Assembly: GCF_016236915.1 (NCBI RefSeq)
Contig: NZ_JAEHOK010000004.1
Coordinates: 124,001-188,000, forward strand
Length of the DNA: 64,000 nt
Direction: 5' to 3'
Source: Salegentibacter maritimus
GTDB lineage: Bacteria > Bacteroidota > Bacteroidia > Flavobacteriales > Flavobacteriaceae
Shown here: positions 1 to 9,102 of the stretch, piece by piece
Layout of the letters: each line of letters begins with the position of its first letter
Numbering within the stretch: the stretch's first letter is position 1
Program-made: the position numbers and the translations under genes
The notes under the pieces: generated by a model
What the model saw: only the letters and a program-made list of their open reading frames with translations
What the model was told of the DNA's origin: nothing
Database searches by the model: none

Positions 1-141
1 AACCAGGTTTAACTGACCTATTTTCTCCTCCAGTGTCATTTTTGTTAATAGTTCCTCAACCTCAGGTATTCTTTCCTGGGCATTTAGAAACGAGAGCCCC
101 ATAAGCATTACAAGACTCATTGATAGATAAACTCTCCTCAT
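1..141 (-). CDS. GH3 beta-glucosidase, N-terminal fragment (cut by window edge)
   Basis: Only the first 47 codons are present; the gene runs off the left edge. The translation starts with a signal peptide (about residues 1-22, ending FLNAQ). It continues with EELLTKMTLEEKIGQLNLV, the typical opening of periplasmic GH3 beta-glucosidases of the BglX type. GH3 enzymes release glucose from beta-gluco-oligosaccharides by a retaining mechanism; the catalytic Asp lies outside the window. It follows the GH43 gene by about 30 bases on the same strand, so it is probably the last or a late gene of the PUL operon. In beta-1,2-glucan loci of Bacteroidota a GH3 enzyme commonly partners GH144 enzymes, which fits here. 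The family call is firm, the substrate inferred. Confidence 0.8.
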   Translation of the reverse strand, partial: MRRVYLSMSLVMLMGLSFLNAQERIPEVEELLTKMTLEEKIGQLNLV

Positions 142-174
142 TTTTTCCTTTTCTTTTAAATTATTTTTTTTTGA

Positions 175-1989
175 TTATTTCACTTTTACTACTTCAGAGC
201 TTTTAGAAATCCCATTTTCATTAAAGGCTTCAATACTGAAATAATATTCTGTATCCCGATCCAGGCTACGCATAAAATGTTCGCTCTTCTCGTACACTAA
301 CCAGGAATGGTATAATTTGTTTGGTGCAATTCCCCAGCGAATATTGTAGCCCTGAGCTCCCTTTACCTCATCCCATTTCAAAGAGATATCCCTCCTGTCT
401 TCCTGGCGGATGATTTCGAAGTTTTTCACCTTCGGCGGCTTTTTACCAAAACCTTTTCCAAAGACCCTAATTTCAGATAAAGCCAGGTTATTCCCGGGAA
501 CTTCAATATTTTTATAGCGCACATATTTCGCTTTCACAGCCTTATTAAGTGGAATATAGGCATTGGGTGTATCTTTAAAGCTTTCGCTTCTATCTACAAT
601 AGTTTTCCAGTTTTTACCATCTTCTGAAACTTCCAGGGTAAACCTATGCCGTAAACCCTCGGTTCGGGTATAAATTCCGGATTCCTGATCGTGAAAATTT
701 AATTGAAAAGCATAAATTTTTCCCGGAGAGAGCATTTCTATCTCTACCCATTGCTGATCGTTATTTGCTTCGGCGACCCAGAAAGATTTAGGGCTTTCAT
801 CGGTTAATACTTTCGAGATTATCTTTCCCTTACTATTCTTTTCCAATGGCATTTCTTTAATATCAAAATCGCCATCGGTAGCGGTACTTTTACTTATCTG
901 CATTTGCGAAGAAGATACCGTGGCTTTTCCTTTATAAGAAAGTAGCATCCAACCATTATGCTGCCCGGCTTTGGTAGGATGTTTGGGCCCATAAAGTGGG
1001 TAATCCCCATAAGCGGTAATGGTGTACATTAAACCTTCCTTATCAAAATAAGTTGGGAACATAGCAAGTCTTCTTTCCCAGTGAGAATTAGAAGCCAGTG
1101 CCATAGTTGCAAAATGCCAATATTGACCGTTTTTTTGCTTCATAGTAATCCCGTGGCCGGCCCCATTAGTGAACCCGCCGGGTTTAAAGCTCATGGGATT
1201 GTTCTTCATATAAGTGAATGGCCCAAGTGGCGAATCGCTAACATAGGCAGCATCGGCATATACGTTAAACTGTGTACCTGGTGCGGCATACTGCAAATAG
1301 TATTTACCATTGTGTTTGGTCATGGAAGCTCCTTCCATATAGCCTTCTTTTAAAGTAGGGTGATAATTGTTCTCACCAAACCGCTCCCAGCCGTGCTCTT
1401 CTTCTACAAGATTAATAAGTTCTTTTTCAACACCAGTTTCAATAAACCGATTGTCTTTATCCAGCATCTTTACTTTTAAAGGATGCACATTGGAGGAGCC
1501 CCAATATAAATAGGCCTTCCCGTCATCATCAATAAACAATTCGGAATCCTGGATATTTGTTGAAATAGATGCAGTAGGTGTCCATTCTCCTTTTTTAGGG
1601 TCATCGGTATACAGAATGCTTCCATAACCGGCCGGATCTCCTGCAAAATAAACCAATGAATCTTTATAATTAAAAGCAGTTGGCGCATTAGAGCCTTCAA
1701 AGAACCATTGTTTCGGCCTTATAAATTCCCAATTTATTAAATCTTTAGAATGCCAATAACCGAATGACCGGGTAACGAACATATAATACTCCCCCCTGTA
1801 TTCAATAACTGCAGGGTCTGCCCCAGAACGATAAGAAATATCCCTATGGGAATTGTAAACCATATAGGTATAGTCTATATCTAAAGGATTGATATAGGTT
1901 TCCGGGATTACTTCTTCTGTTTTTTGTGCAGAAGCAACACCCGTAAACAACAAAATCACTGCAGTAAATAAGTAATTAAGTTTTTTCAT
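175..1989 (-). CDS. GH43-like glycoside hydrolase with F5/8-type C and fibronectin III domains
   Basis: A secreted enzyme of about 604 aa with signal peptide MKKLNYLFTAVILLFTGVASA. A five-bladed GH43-type propeller spans about residues 35-345. The expected acidic triad is visible: Asp58 in GADPAV (base), Asp148 in QDSELFID (pKa modulator) and Glu219 in MEGASM (acid). A discoidin/F5-8C carbohydrate-binding domain follows (about 380-515), then an FN3 domain (about 520-604). GH43 enzymes usually act on arabinose- or xylose-type linkages, but distant members differ, so the substrate is unknown. An in-frame ATG lies 12 bases upstream at 2001; I chose 1989 because GAGGGAG precedes it and the signal peptide then starts with MKK. 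It almost abuts the esterase stop codon, so the two are cotranscribed. Confidence 0.8.
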   Translation of the reverse strand: MKKLNYLFTAVILLFTGVASAQKTEEVIPETYINPLDIDYTYMVYNSHRDISYRSGADPAVIEYRGEYYMFVTRSFGYWHSKDLINWEFIRPKQWFFEGSNAPTAFNYKDSLVYFAGDPAGYGSILYTDDPKKGEWTPTASISTNIQDSELFIDDDGKAYLYWGSSNVHPLKVKMLDKDNRFIETGVEKELINLVEEEHGWERFGENNYHPTLKEGYMEGASMTKHNGKYYLQYAAPGTQFNVYADAAYVSDSPLGPFTYMKNNPMSFKPGGFTNGAGHGITMKQKNGQYWHFATMALASNSHWERRLAMFPTYFDKEGLMYTITAYGDYPLYGPKHPTKAGQHNGWMLLSYKGKATVSSSQMQISKSTATDGDFDIKEMPLEKNSKGKIISKVLTDESPKSFWVAEANNDQQWVEIEMLSPGKIYAFQLNFHDQESGIYTRTEGLRHRFTLEVSEDGKNWKTIVDRSESFKDTPNAYIPLNKAVKAKYVRYKNIEVPGNNLALSEIRVFGKGFGKKPPKVKNFEIIRQEDRRDISLKWDEVKGAQGYNIRWGIAPNKLYHSWLVYEKSEHFMRSLDRDTEYYFSIEAFNENGISKSSEVVKVK

Positions 1990-2003
1990 TTTCTCCCTCA
2001 TTA

Positions 2004-2804
2004 TTATTGGTTCGACTTATCGAATGAAAACAACCAGGGCAATAAATTAGGCTCTGCAAATGCTGAGTCCCAACTATTGTGATTATCATTTGGGTATAGC
2101 GAAAGTTTGGCATTACCACCGTAATGATTAATAGATCGAGCCATGGCTTCAGAATATTCCGGAAGCACTACATTATCTTTTTTTCCGTGGAAAAGCCAAA
2201 TATTAAATCCTTCGGGATATTCCTTAGCAATTTCAGGATTGGCACCACCACAAATAGCAAAAGCAGCGGCAAACATTTCAGGTTTTTTATAAATTATTTC
2301 AAAAGTTCCCATTCCTCCCATGGAAAGTCCGCCAACGTAAATTCGGTTTTTATCCACATAATTTTCAGCAGTTATTTTATCCATCAGTTCCATAACTAAC
2401 TGTAATGATGTTGTAGCTGGCTTTTTATTCATATAACCAAATTGAAAAGGAATGGTATCACGGTTCACTTCTACCTTTGCCCAGTAATCTTCTTTTGGTG
2501 ACTGCGGAAAAATAACTATTGCAGGAAATTCTTCCTGATTGTTTAGAAACAACTCACTACCGTGCATTAATTGTGAGTGATTATCACTACCTCTCTCCCC
2601 TGCCCCATGAAGAAACAAAACCACAGGATATTCTTTTTCTTCAGAAAAATTCTTCGGAAAAAGAATACGGTATTTCAGGGTATCAGAATCTTTAATAAAG
2701 TGCTCCTTTTTAAAAGCTTCTTTTTCCTGTGCTCCTACTGAAGACGGTACAATTAGTAAAGCAACCAGAAAAACTACTAAAACATGTACAAACCTATTTT
2801 TCAT
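2004..2804 (-). CDS. Secreted alpha/beta-hydrolase esterase (dienelactone hydrolase/PHB depolymerase-like)
   Basis: A 266-aa protein with a signal peptide (about residues 1-25, ending SSVGAQ) and a single alpha/beta-hydrolase domain. It shows the oxyanion motif HGAG (66-69), the nucleophile elbow GLSMGG (Ser161), a probable acid Asp210 in GKKDN and His242 in NDNHNSW. Proteins of this type in PULs remove acyl groups such as acetyl or feruloyl from glycans, or act as general carboxylesterases; the natural ester here is not known. It lies between a GH144-like gene and the GH43 gene on the same strand. A perfect 12-bp inverted repeat sits just upstream in the intergenic space. Confidence 0.8.
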   Translation of the reverse strand: MKNRFVHVLVVFLVALLIVPSSVGAQEKEAFKKEHFIKDSDTLKYRILFPKNFSEEKEYPVVLFLHGAGERGSDNHSQLMHGSELFLNNQEEFPAIVIFPQSPKEDYWAKVEVNRDTIPFQFGYMNKKPATTSLQLVMELMDKITAENYVDKNRIYVGGLSMGGMGTFEIIYKKPEMFAAAFAICGGANPEIAKEYPEGFNIWLFHGKKDNVVLPEYSEAMARSINHYGGNAKLSLYPNDNHNSWDSAFAEPNLLPWLFSFDKSNQ

Positions 2805-2823
2805 ATTTATTATTATTTATATT

Positions 2824-2854
2824 AATCTTACAAAATTTAAGTTTTTGTAAGATT
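2824..2854 (-). repeat. Intercistronic hairpin in the PUL operon
   Basis: AATCTTACAAAA (2824-2835) and TTTTGTAAGATT (2843-2854) form a perfect 12-bp inverted repeat with a 7-base loop, between the GH144-like gene and the esterase gene. No U-run follows on the minus strand. An RNA-stabilising or processing stem-loop is therefore more likely than an intrinsic terminator. Confidence 0.5.
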
Positions 2855-2859
2855 TAGTG

Positions 2860-4230
2860 TTAGTAAGAGAACCCAAGTTTATCCAGTCCTTCCTGTATTT
2901 CGGGGGCTCCCATAAACAAGTTCCAAATAAGTCCTGATCTATAATTCTCTATCATTACCACCATAGGACCCTGGTCTATAGCCAGGTATCTTTGGGCTAC
3001 CCAGTTTTCATCTTCTAAACTATAGGCATCATAAAATCCGGCCGGTCCCCAAAGCAAGTCGTTTTGATCTTCAAAAAAGTAACGCATGGCTTTTAGGGAA
3101 AGCTCTGGAGTATAAGCAATAGAGCTAATGGCGGCAGTTGGAGAAACCACTCCACGATCATTATCGGGTGAATGGGCCGTGTAACCTATTCCATTATCTT
3201 CGTTTCTGGTATAACTGGCAGTTAAGCCCCAGGAGTTTTCGTTATAAGTTTCAAAACCCTTAGGGTTCTCCTGAGCGTATTCATAATTAATTTTGGTATG
3301 GTTTACATTTAAATCCCAATAATTAGCATATTTATCTTTCAGGCCTTTGGGATTTAAGCCCAAATAAGAATAATGTGCCCAAAAGAGCGGTCCTGCTTTA
3401 TCTCCACTAGTATTATGTTTTAAAACCAGGGGAATTCCGTATGCTTCTTTATCGCTAACTATGTTTCCGCTACGCGCCCAGCCTTCGTGATAAGCTTTAG
3501 CATCAATGGCGTGATCTGGAGACGAAGCAGCCATCACATAAGTAATTAAACATTCGTTATAACCTTCTATCATAAAATCCATTTCCCACTGATATTCTGG
3601 AGACCAGTGCCAGTATAGTCCATTTTTATTATTGGTATACCATTCCCACTCTATACTCTTCCAGAGCGCATCATATTTTTCGGCAACTGCTTTTTCCTTT
3701 TCATTTCCATTTTTCAGGTATTCACGAACAACAATAAAGCCCTGGGCTAAAAATGAAGTTTCAACAAGATCTCCCCCATTATCTTTCTCACTAAAAGCCT
3801 GGGTTTCGCCTGTTTTTCCGTTTAACCAATGTGCCCAAACCCCATGAAATCTTGGTGCATTGTCTAAAAAATCGGCAATTTTATCGAGGCGGGCTACAGC
3901 AGAGTCTCGCGGAATCCATTCCCGTTCCATCCCCGAAACTATAGCCATAAGTCCGAAGCCGGAACCTCCTGTAGTTACTACGTGGGCATCGTTTTTTGGA
4001 TATTCCCCATCGGGGTGATAACGTTCCCGGGCCATACCGGAATTTGGCTCGGCATAGTCCCAAAAATATTTCAAGGTTTGCTTTTGAACCGTATCCAATA
4101 ATTCTTCTTTTGAAATGGATAGGGTTTTATTTTTGTTTAAGTCCTTTTCTTCTTTTTTTGATTCATTTTTACAGCTTAATAGCAAAAAACCAATAAGAAA
4201 AATACTTAAAACTGATTTATAGTTAGTCAT
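2860..4230 (-). CDS. GH144-like glucoamylase-family lipoprotein, copy 1
   Basis: A 456-aa lipoprotein: hydrophobic signal, then the lipobox LLSC with Cys20. The body from about residue 45 matches the bacterial glycoamylase-like/GH144 (alpha/alpha)6-barrel family. Typical segments are QTLKYFWDYAEPNSGMARER near the start, the glycine-rich TTGGSGFGLMAI, NSWGLTASYT and SLKAMRYFFED. Characterised GH144 members hydrolyse beta-1,2-glucan (endo-beta-1,2-glucanase or sophorose release). This link comes from the family, not from direct evidence here. It is paralogous to the next gene upstream, with similar length and colinear motifs. It probably sits on the outer membrane or periplasmic face and trims oligosaccharides for the SusCD importer. 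Confidence 0.8.
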   Translation of the reverse strand: MTNYKSVLSIFLIGFLLLSCKNESKKEEKDLNKNKTLSISKEELLDTVQKQTLKYFWDYAEPNSGMARERYHPDGEYPKNDAHVVTTGGSGFGLMAIVSGMEREWIPRDSAVARLDKIADFLDNAPRFHGVWAHWLNGKTGETQAFSEKDNGGDLVETSFLAQGFIVVREYLKNGNEKEKAVAEKYDALWKSIEWEWYTNNKNGLYWHWSPEYQWEMDFMIEGYNECLITYVMAASSPDHAIDAKAYHEGWARSGNIVSDKEAYGIPLVLKHNTSGDKAGPLFWAHYSYLGLNPKGLKDKYANYWDLNVNHTKINYEYAQENPKGFETYNENSWGLTASYTRNEDNGIGYTAHSPDNDRGVVSPTAAISSIAYTPELSLKAMRYFFEDQNDLLWGPAGFYDAYSLEDENWVAQRYLAIDQGPMVVMIENYRSGLIWNLFMGAPEIQEGLDKLGFSY

Positions 4231-4255
4231 TTTGTATAATTTTTAATTTTCGGAA

Positions 4256-5587
4256 TTAATAATTAAACCCCAGTTTGTTTAAACCGGTTTGTATTTGTTT
4301 ATCCTGCATAAAAAGATTCCAGAGTAATCCTGTTCGGTAATTTTCTATCATCGTAATTATTGGTCCCTGATCTATGGCCAAATATCCATTGGCCACCCAA
4401 TTTTCTTCTTCAGAAAATGCATCATAAAAGCCGTAAGGCCCCCATAACTTATCTCCCATATCTTCATAGAAATATCTAAGGGCTTTCATAGATTCTTCGG
4501 GAGTATATGGGAAAGAAGACAGGGCCGCAGTAGGCGTGATCACTCCCAAATCGTTTGCCGGACTATGTGCAGAGTAACCTTCATAATTATCGCTAGCGGT
4601 AAAACCCCAGCTGTTTTCTCCGTACCCTTCATAATTCCTGGGGTTATCTATAGCATAATTATAGTGAATAAGACTATGTGCTGTATTTTGAGCCCAGTAA
4701 TTTGCGTATTGATCACTCAGATTTCGAGGATCAAGACCTATAAAAGAATAATGAGCGAAAAACAATGGCCCTCCATAGCCAGGTCCTAACGGAAGTTGAA
4801 TATCGTAATATTCTCTATTATTAACCATATTACCATTAGCAGCCCAACCTTGATGGTACACTTCTGGCTCAATTGAGAACGTAGGCGACGCTGCGGCCAG
4901 TACATAAACTATAAGTGATTCATTCCACCCCTGTATTTTCAGGTCTTTCTTAAAATTATAAGTTGGTGACCAATGCCAGTAAAGTACGTTTTCGCCCTGG
5001 GTGTACCAGTCCCACTCTACCGCCTCCCAAAGTTTGGTAATTCGCTTTACAATTTGCGTTTCTTCAGAAAAATACTGGCGATTTATTAACAAGCCCTGCA
5101 TCAGTAAAGCCGTTTCGACAAGGTCTCCTCCATCGTCCATATCATCAAAGGGCCGTGTTTGGACTTCGTTATCTAAATACCAGTGGGAAAAAGCGCCGTG
5201 ATAAGTAGGAGCTTTTTCTAAAAACCCTAATATTTTTATTAATCGCTCTATAGCTTCAGTTTTACTTATCCAACCACGTTCTACGGCAACAGGAAAAGCA
5301 GCAAGTCCAAAACCAGAACCTCCTATGGTAACAATATTATCACCCTCACCACCATAAGCATCGGCTTGAGAACGTTCTTTAGCCAAACCTGAATTGCTTC
5401 CGGCAAAATCCCAAAAATATTTAAAGGTTTGTTGTTGAACTTTTTCCAGCAATTCTTCCTTAGAAAGTTTCTCTTCCTCTTCTTTTTCTGCGTCAGGATC
5501 ATAGGGTTCCTGATATCCCGGCCCCTTATCTTTGGAGCAGGAAGAAAAAATAAGCAGTAAGCCCAACATATATAAATACCTATACAT
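4256..5587 (-). CDS. GH144-like glucoamylase-family lipoprotein, copy 2
   Basis: A 443-aa paralogue of the adjacent downstream gene. The lipobox is FSSC with Cys17. The same family blocks appear in the same order: QTFKYFWDFAGSNSGLAKER, TIGGSGFGLAAF, NSWGFTASDN and AIDQGPIITMIENYRTGLLW. The two copies are clearly diverged, which suggests an old duplication with different roles, for instance endo- and exo-action or different chain lengths. A 25-base gap separates it from copy 1, so they share a transcript. Upstream lies a 207-base gap with several palindromes, which separates the enzymes from the susCD-LamG part. Confidence 0.8.
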   Translation of the reverse strand: MYRYLYMLGLLLIFSSCSKDKGPGYQEPYDPDAEKEEEEKLSKEELLEKVQQQTFKYFWDFAGSNSGLAKERSQADAYGGEGDNIVTIGGSGFGLAAFPVAVERGWISKTEAIERLIKILGFLEKAPTYHGAFSHWYLDNEVQTRPFDDMDDGGDLVETALLMQGLLINRQYFSEETQIVKRITKLWEAVEWDWYTQGENVLYWHWSPTYNFKKDLKIQGWNESLIVYVLAAASPTFSIEPEVYHQGWAANGNMVNNREYYDIQLPLGPGYGGPLFFAHYSFIGLDPRNLSDQYANYWAQNTAHSLIHYNYAIDNPRNYEGYGENSWGFTASDNYEGYSAHSPANDLGVITPTAALSSFPYTPEESMKALRYFYEDMGDKLWGPYGFYDAFSEEENWVANGYLAIDQGPIITMIENYRTGLLWNLFMQDKQIQTGLNKLGFNY

Positions 5588-5656
5588 ATAAAAGTTTTAA
5601 AATAATCGAGGAAAAAATTCTCTGTTATAAGTCAATTAGGATAAGACCCGCTTAAA

Positions 5657-5778
5657 ATTTAAACAAGTTTAAAAGAAAGTTATCTGAAAAGTTTTTTTGT
5701 CACATTACATTTATAACTCATATTAGCCTAAATTCTGAAAGACTTTCAGACTGACATTTTTTATATTTTCAGATAACT
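5657..5778 (-). repeat. Cluster of palindromes between the LamG lipoprotein and GH144 genes
   Basis: Three elements fill this gap. A 13-bp perfect inverted repeat, AGTTATCTGAAAA (5678-5690) and TTTTCAGATAACT (5766-5778), encloses a perfect palindrome TCTGAAAGACTTTCAGA (5734-5750). TTTAAAC-AA-GTTTAAA lies at 5657-5673. The TCTGAAA core recurs in both nested elements. The outer stem could fold in the mRNA just after the LamG stop codon. That would allow separate decay of the susCD part and the enzyme part, or make a binding site. I see no clear promoter here. Confidence 0.45.
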
Positions 5779-5794
5779 CTCATTATTTTTAGGT

Positions 5795-7510
5795 CTACTC
5801 TGCCATTGCTGCCTGTATCTCTTCCTGAGACAAAGCTTTATTATAAAAACGCAAGTTGTCCATATAACTAAGATCTGCGAGGTGATCCCATCCTGTAAAC
5901 CTTGGAGCACCAGACATAACGGAAACTATATCTGTTCCCGTCCAGTCTACTCCGCCAGTTACTGTACCAGTATTTACCAATTCACCATCCAGATATATTT
6001 TACTTTCTGAATCTGTGATCACAAAGCCTACGTGTACCCAGTCACCAGCATTTACATCTATTACTCCACCATCATTCCAGCTATCGGAAGAACCATTACC
6101 AACATTTGCTTTAATACGTTGTTCCTGTGTATTACCTTCTCTAAAAAGTCTAAATCCGCTGGTTCTGTTATTTTGGGCATCAGGATTTTCTTCATCCTTA
6201 GGACCAATTACAATTATTCCTGCCCGCTCAGGCTCAGCATTCACTTTATACCAAAAACTTGCACTAAATTCCTGGCTTAAAAGCCCTTGCGAAGAGAATT
6301 GTAAATAAGAACCTTCAGACCCAGCATAAGCATTATTTCCCTCTATACTTTCCCCGGCAAAACCAGGCGAACCTACTTCTGAAACTTCGCGATTTGAAAC
6401 CAAATCTCGAAAATCTCCGTTAAAAGGCATATCCAATGTAATGGAGGAAGCATTAATTAACCCCTGAATATCTTCCTGAGTCAAGCTGGTGTTAAAAAGT
6501 CTAAGTTCATCAATTTTACTATTAATATCAGATTTGTGATCCCAATAACTAAAAGTATCCCCACCGGCACCAATAGTAAGTTGCTCTACCCCGGCCCAAT
6601 CTATAGAGGAAGTCATCACGCCTGTATTCACAGGCATTCCATTAACATAAAGAACTGTTTCTGTACCAGTTACACTAAAGGCGATATGAACCCATTCATT
6701 ATTGGTTACATCTATTACTCCACCGTCATTCCAGCTTTCACCAGTTCCCGTACCTACATTTAGTTTTATTTGCTGTTCTTCGGCTGAACCTTCTCTAAAT
6801 AAGCGAAAACCTTGCTGGCGTTCTTCATTGGCACCTGCTACTAGGATTCCTGCACGAGCAGCATCATCGGCATTAACTTTGTACCAAAAAGCAGCACTAA
6901 ATTCGCTACCAAGATCTTCCTGATTAAGCGGTACATCTATATAAGAATCTAATATTCCCTTGTAAGCTCCTGTACCGAAATAAGCTTCAGTAGAAATAGT
7001 TGGGTCTCCTGTTGCATTACCCATTTTAATATTTACCAATTCGGTGAAGTCTCCGTCAAAAGGCATATAGAAGAATTCACCAGCATATTTAGGGGTATAA
7101 GGTGGCTCTTTGCTAAAGTTTACAATTTTGCTTGTGGTATTTCCAGCTATGTCGGTGGCATTAATAGTTAAGGTGTGTTCACCATTTGTAACATTATCAA
7201 AGGTTAGTTCCTTATTTACAATTCTATAATCTAGAAATTCTTCGAATGTAGCCACTTGATTTCCGTTTACCAGCACTTCAATCATATCTACCTCGATATC
7301 ATCTATCACTTCAAATTTAATATTTATAGAAGCTACAGCCTCGGGTACCTTAATTGTGGCACCCTCATTAGGATAGTTTATGTTTACTTCAGGGCTACCG
7401 GCATCTGCTCCAGGGTCTACCTGTGTTAGCGGATCTATATTATCATAATCGCATGAGGCAAACAGCACTAACAAAAATAGAGTCAGAAAATATTTATTTA
7501 TTCTTTTCAT
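5795..7510 (-). CDS. Surface lipoprotein with Ig-like and two LamG domains (SusE/F position)
   Basis: A 571-aa lipoprotein with lipobox FASC (Cys20). An Ig/Big-like domain (about residues 42-135) carries GEHTLTINATDIAGN. Two tandem LamG/concanavalin-A-like jelly rolls follow (about 145-355 and 358-570). The two repeats share near-identical blocks such as SWNDGGVIDV and FSASFWYKVNA, so they arose by internal duplication. Three-domain lipoproteins after SusD usually serve as surface glycan-binding proteins, and LamG folds are common in laminarin-type binders. It begins 8 bases after the SusD stop. Binding function is inferred from fold and position; I see no catalytic residues. Confidence 0.75.
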   Translation of the reverse strand: MKRINKYFLTLFLLVLFASCDYDNIDPLTQVDPGADAGSPEVNINYPNEGATIKVPEAVASINIKFEVIDDIEVDMIEVLVNGNQVATFEEFLDYRIVNKELTFDNVTNGEHTLTINATDIAGNTTSKIVNFSKEPPYTPKYAGEFFYMPFDGDFTELVNIKMGNATGDPTISTEAYFGTGAYKGILDSYIDVPLNQEDLGSEFSAAFWYKVNADDAARAGILVAGANEERQQGFRLFREGSAEEQQIKLNVGTGTGESWNDGGVIDVTNNEWVHIAFSVTGTETVLYVNGMPVNTGVMTSSIDWAGVEQLTIGAGGDTFSYWDHKSDINSKIDELRLFNTSLTQEDIQGLINASSITLDMPFNGDFRDLVSNREVSEVGSPGFAGESIEGNNAYAGSEGSYLQFSSQGLLSQEFSASFWYKVNAEPERAGIIVIGPKDEENPDAQNNRTSGFRLFREGNTQEQRIKANVGNGSSDSWNDGGVIDVNAGDWVHVGFVITDSESKIYLDGELVNTGTVTGGVDWTGTDIVSVMSGAPRFTGWDHLADLSYMDNLRFYNKALSQEEIQAAMAE

Positions 7511-7517
7511 TGTCTTC

Positions 7518-9092
7518 TTAATTTAATTGTCGCAAAATCTCGTTCAATGGGGTATCTCTATTTACTGCCGTAGCTTCAATAGGTAATGCGTCTAGTTGTG
7601 CCTGTGGGTATGGTAGATATTCGTCTGCGGCCGAAAAGCTTCTTCCGTCATAGCTTAATTCATCGTACTTATCGTGACGAATCATATCATAATATCTAAT
7701 TCCCCATTCCATTGCCAATTCTGCAAATTTTTCATCTAAAACCTGTTCGTGGGTTACTCCACTTAAATTTGGCATTCCGGCACGTGCTCTTACCATATTT
7801 ACTGCTTCATCTGCAGGGATGGCATTTGGGCTGGCGCCAAGGGTTACAGCCTCAGCATACATTAGAAGAACTTCAGCATACCGGATTATGATCATATTTT
7901 TACCGGCACTATAGTTATTTCTTCCATCGGTTAATTGCACTGAAGGGAGATAATGTTTCCCACTAGAAAATTTAGCGCGCGCATAATCGTTTATAATATC
8001 TCCAGAGGGTGTTGTGTTCGAAATAAAATCGGGTACTTCTACACCATTAGCTTCCAATTCGGCAATACCTCTATCGGTAAAGAGTACACTTGTTTGCAAC
8101 CTGGTTTCTTCGTCACGATTAATCATAAATTCAATCCACTTGTCACTAGGCTCATAAAAACCCCAACCAGCTTCTGCATTTTCCCTGGCAGGTGTCCAGT
8201 TTTGAGGACCAAAAGGAGCATATAAATGATATAATTCACCCCCTGCCTCAGTACCATAATCTGAAAACTGGATTTCAAGCAAACTTTCATTGCTTAATTC
8301 TCCGGGCTTTTTAAACAACTGGTAAAAATCGTCGTAAAGAGAAAATTTCCCTGAACTTATAATTGCACCGGCAGCATCGGCCACTTCCTGGTAGTTTTCC
8401 AGCTCCTGATGGGCAAGGGCTTTAATAGCATAAGCAGTATATTGTGTTACACCACCTTTAATATCGGTACGCTCGTTAGGACGTGCATCTGGTAAATTTG
8501 GAATGGCTGCATCCATCTCGTCTGAAATAAATTGCATTATCTCGGCTTTAGAAGCAACGCCCTGCTCCAGCTCTTCTTCGGGCTGATTAGAAGTAATAAT
8601 AAATACATCTTCCCATACCCGTGCCAGATTAAAATGCAGGTAAGCCCTTAAGACCTTAATTTCAGCAATATATTGATCGGCTCTTTGTGTATCCTCAGCA
8701 TTGGTAAATTCTTTAAAATTTTCAAGTTGAAGAATTGCTGTATTCATATTTATAATATCGTTGTAATGCACATTCCATAAAGAGTTGTACATCCAATAAT
8801 CCTTATTATAAGTAAACATATCAGTATCGGTGAACGGCTGCTGATCTCCCAGCCCTCCGGCATTTACATCGTCTCCTCTTACACCAAGTAAAAGTGGTTC
8901 TTCCCAACCTCGAGTTGCAAATTCATAATATGCACCAATTAAAGGTTGGTCCATAATACTGGCATCAGTATAATCAAGATCACCGGTATTTAATTGTCCT
9001 TCCCGTACATCTAATTTATCACTACATGAACTTACCCCTATCCCAAAGACCAAGCATAGTAGTAAAACTTTTATTGAACTATATTTTTTCAT
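7518..9092 (-). CDS. susD: SusD/RagB family nutrient-binding outer membrane lipoprotein
   Basis: A 524-aa lipoprotein with lipobox VSSC (Cys23). It has the SusD N-terminal TPR region and the C-terminal SusD/RagB signature: IIRYAEVLLMYAEAV, then AVNMVRARAGMP and ELAMEWGIRYYDMIRHDKYD. SusD proteins cap the SusC channel on the outside of the outer membrane and capture oligosaccharides. It is 10 bases downstream of susC, the invariant SusC-SusD order. Length and motifs are normal for the family. Confidence 0.93.
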   Translation of the reverse strand: MKKYSSIKVLLLCLVFGIGVSSCSDKLDVREGQLNTGDLDYTDASIMDQPLIGAYYEFATRGWEEPLLLGVRGDDVNAGGLGDQQPFTDTDMFTYNKDYWMYNSLWNVHYNDIINMNTAILQLENFKEFTNAEDTQRADQYIAEIKVLRAYLHFNLARVWEDVFIITSNQPEEELEQGVASKAEIMQFISDEMDAAIPNLPDARPNERTDIKGGVTQYTAYAIKALAHQELENYQEVADAAGAIISSGKFSLYDDFYQLFKKPGELSNESLLEIQFSDYGTEAGGELYHLYAPFGPQNWTPARENAEAGWGFYEPSDKWIEFMINRDEETRLQTSVLFTDRGIAELEANGVEVPDFISNTTPSGDIINDYARAKFSSGKHYLPSVQLTDGRNNYSAGKNMIIIRYAEVLLMYAEAVTLGASPNAIPADEAVNMVRARAGMPNLSGVTHEQVLDEKFAELAMEWGIRYYDMIRHDKYDELSYDGRSFSAADEYLPYPQAQLDALPIEATAVNRDTPLNEILRQLN

Positions 9093-9102
9093 AACGATTA
9101 TT

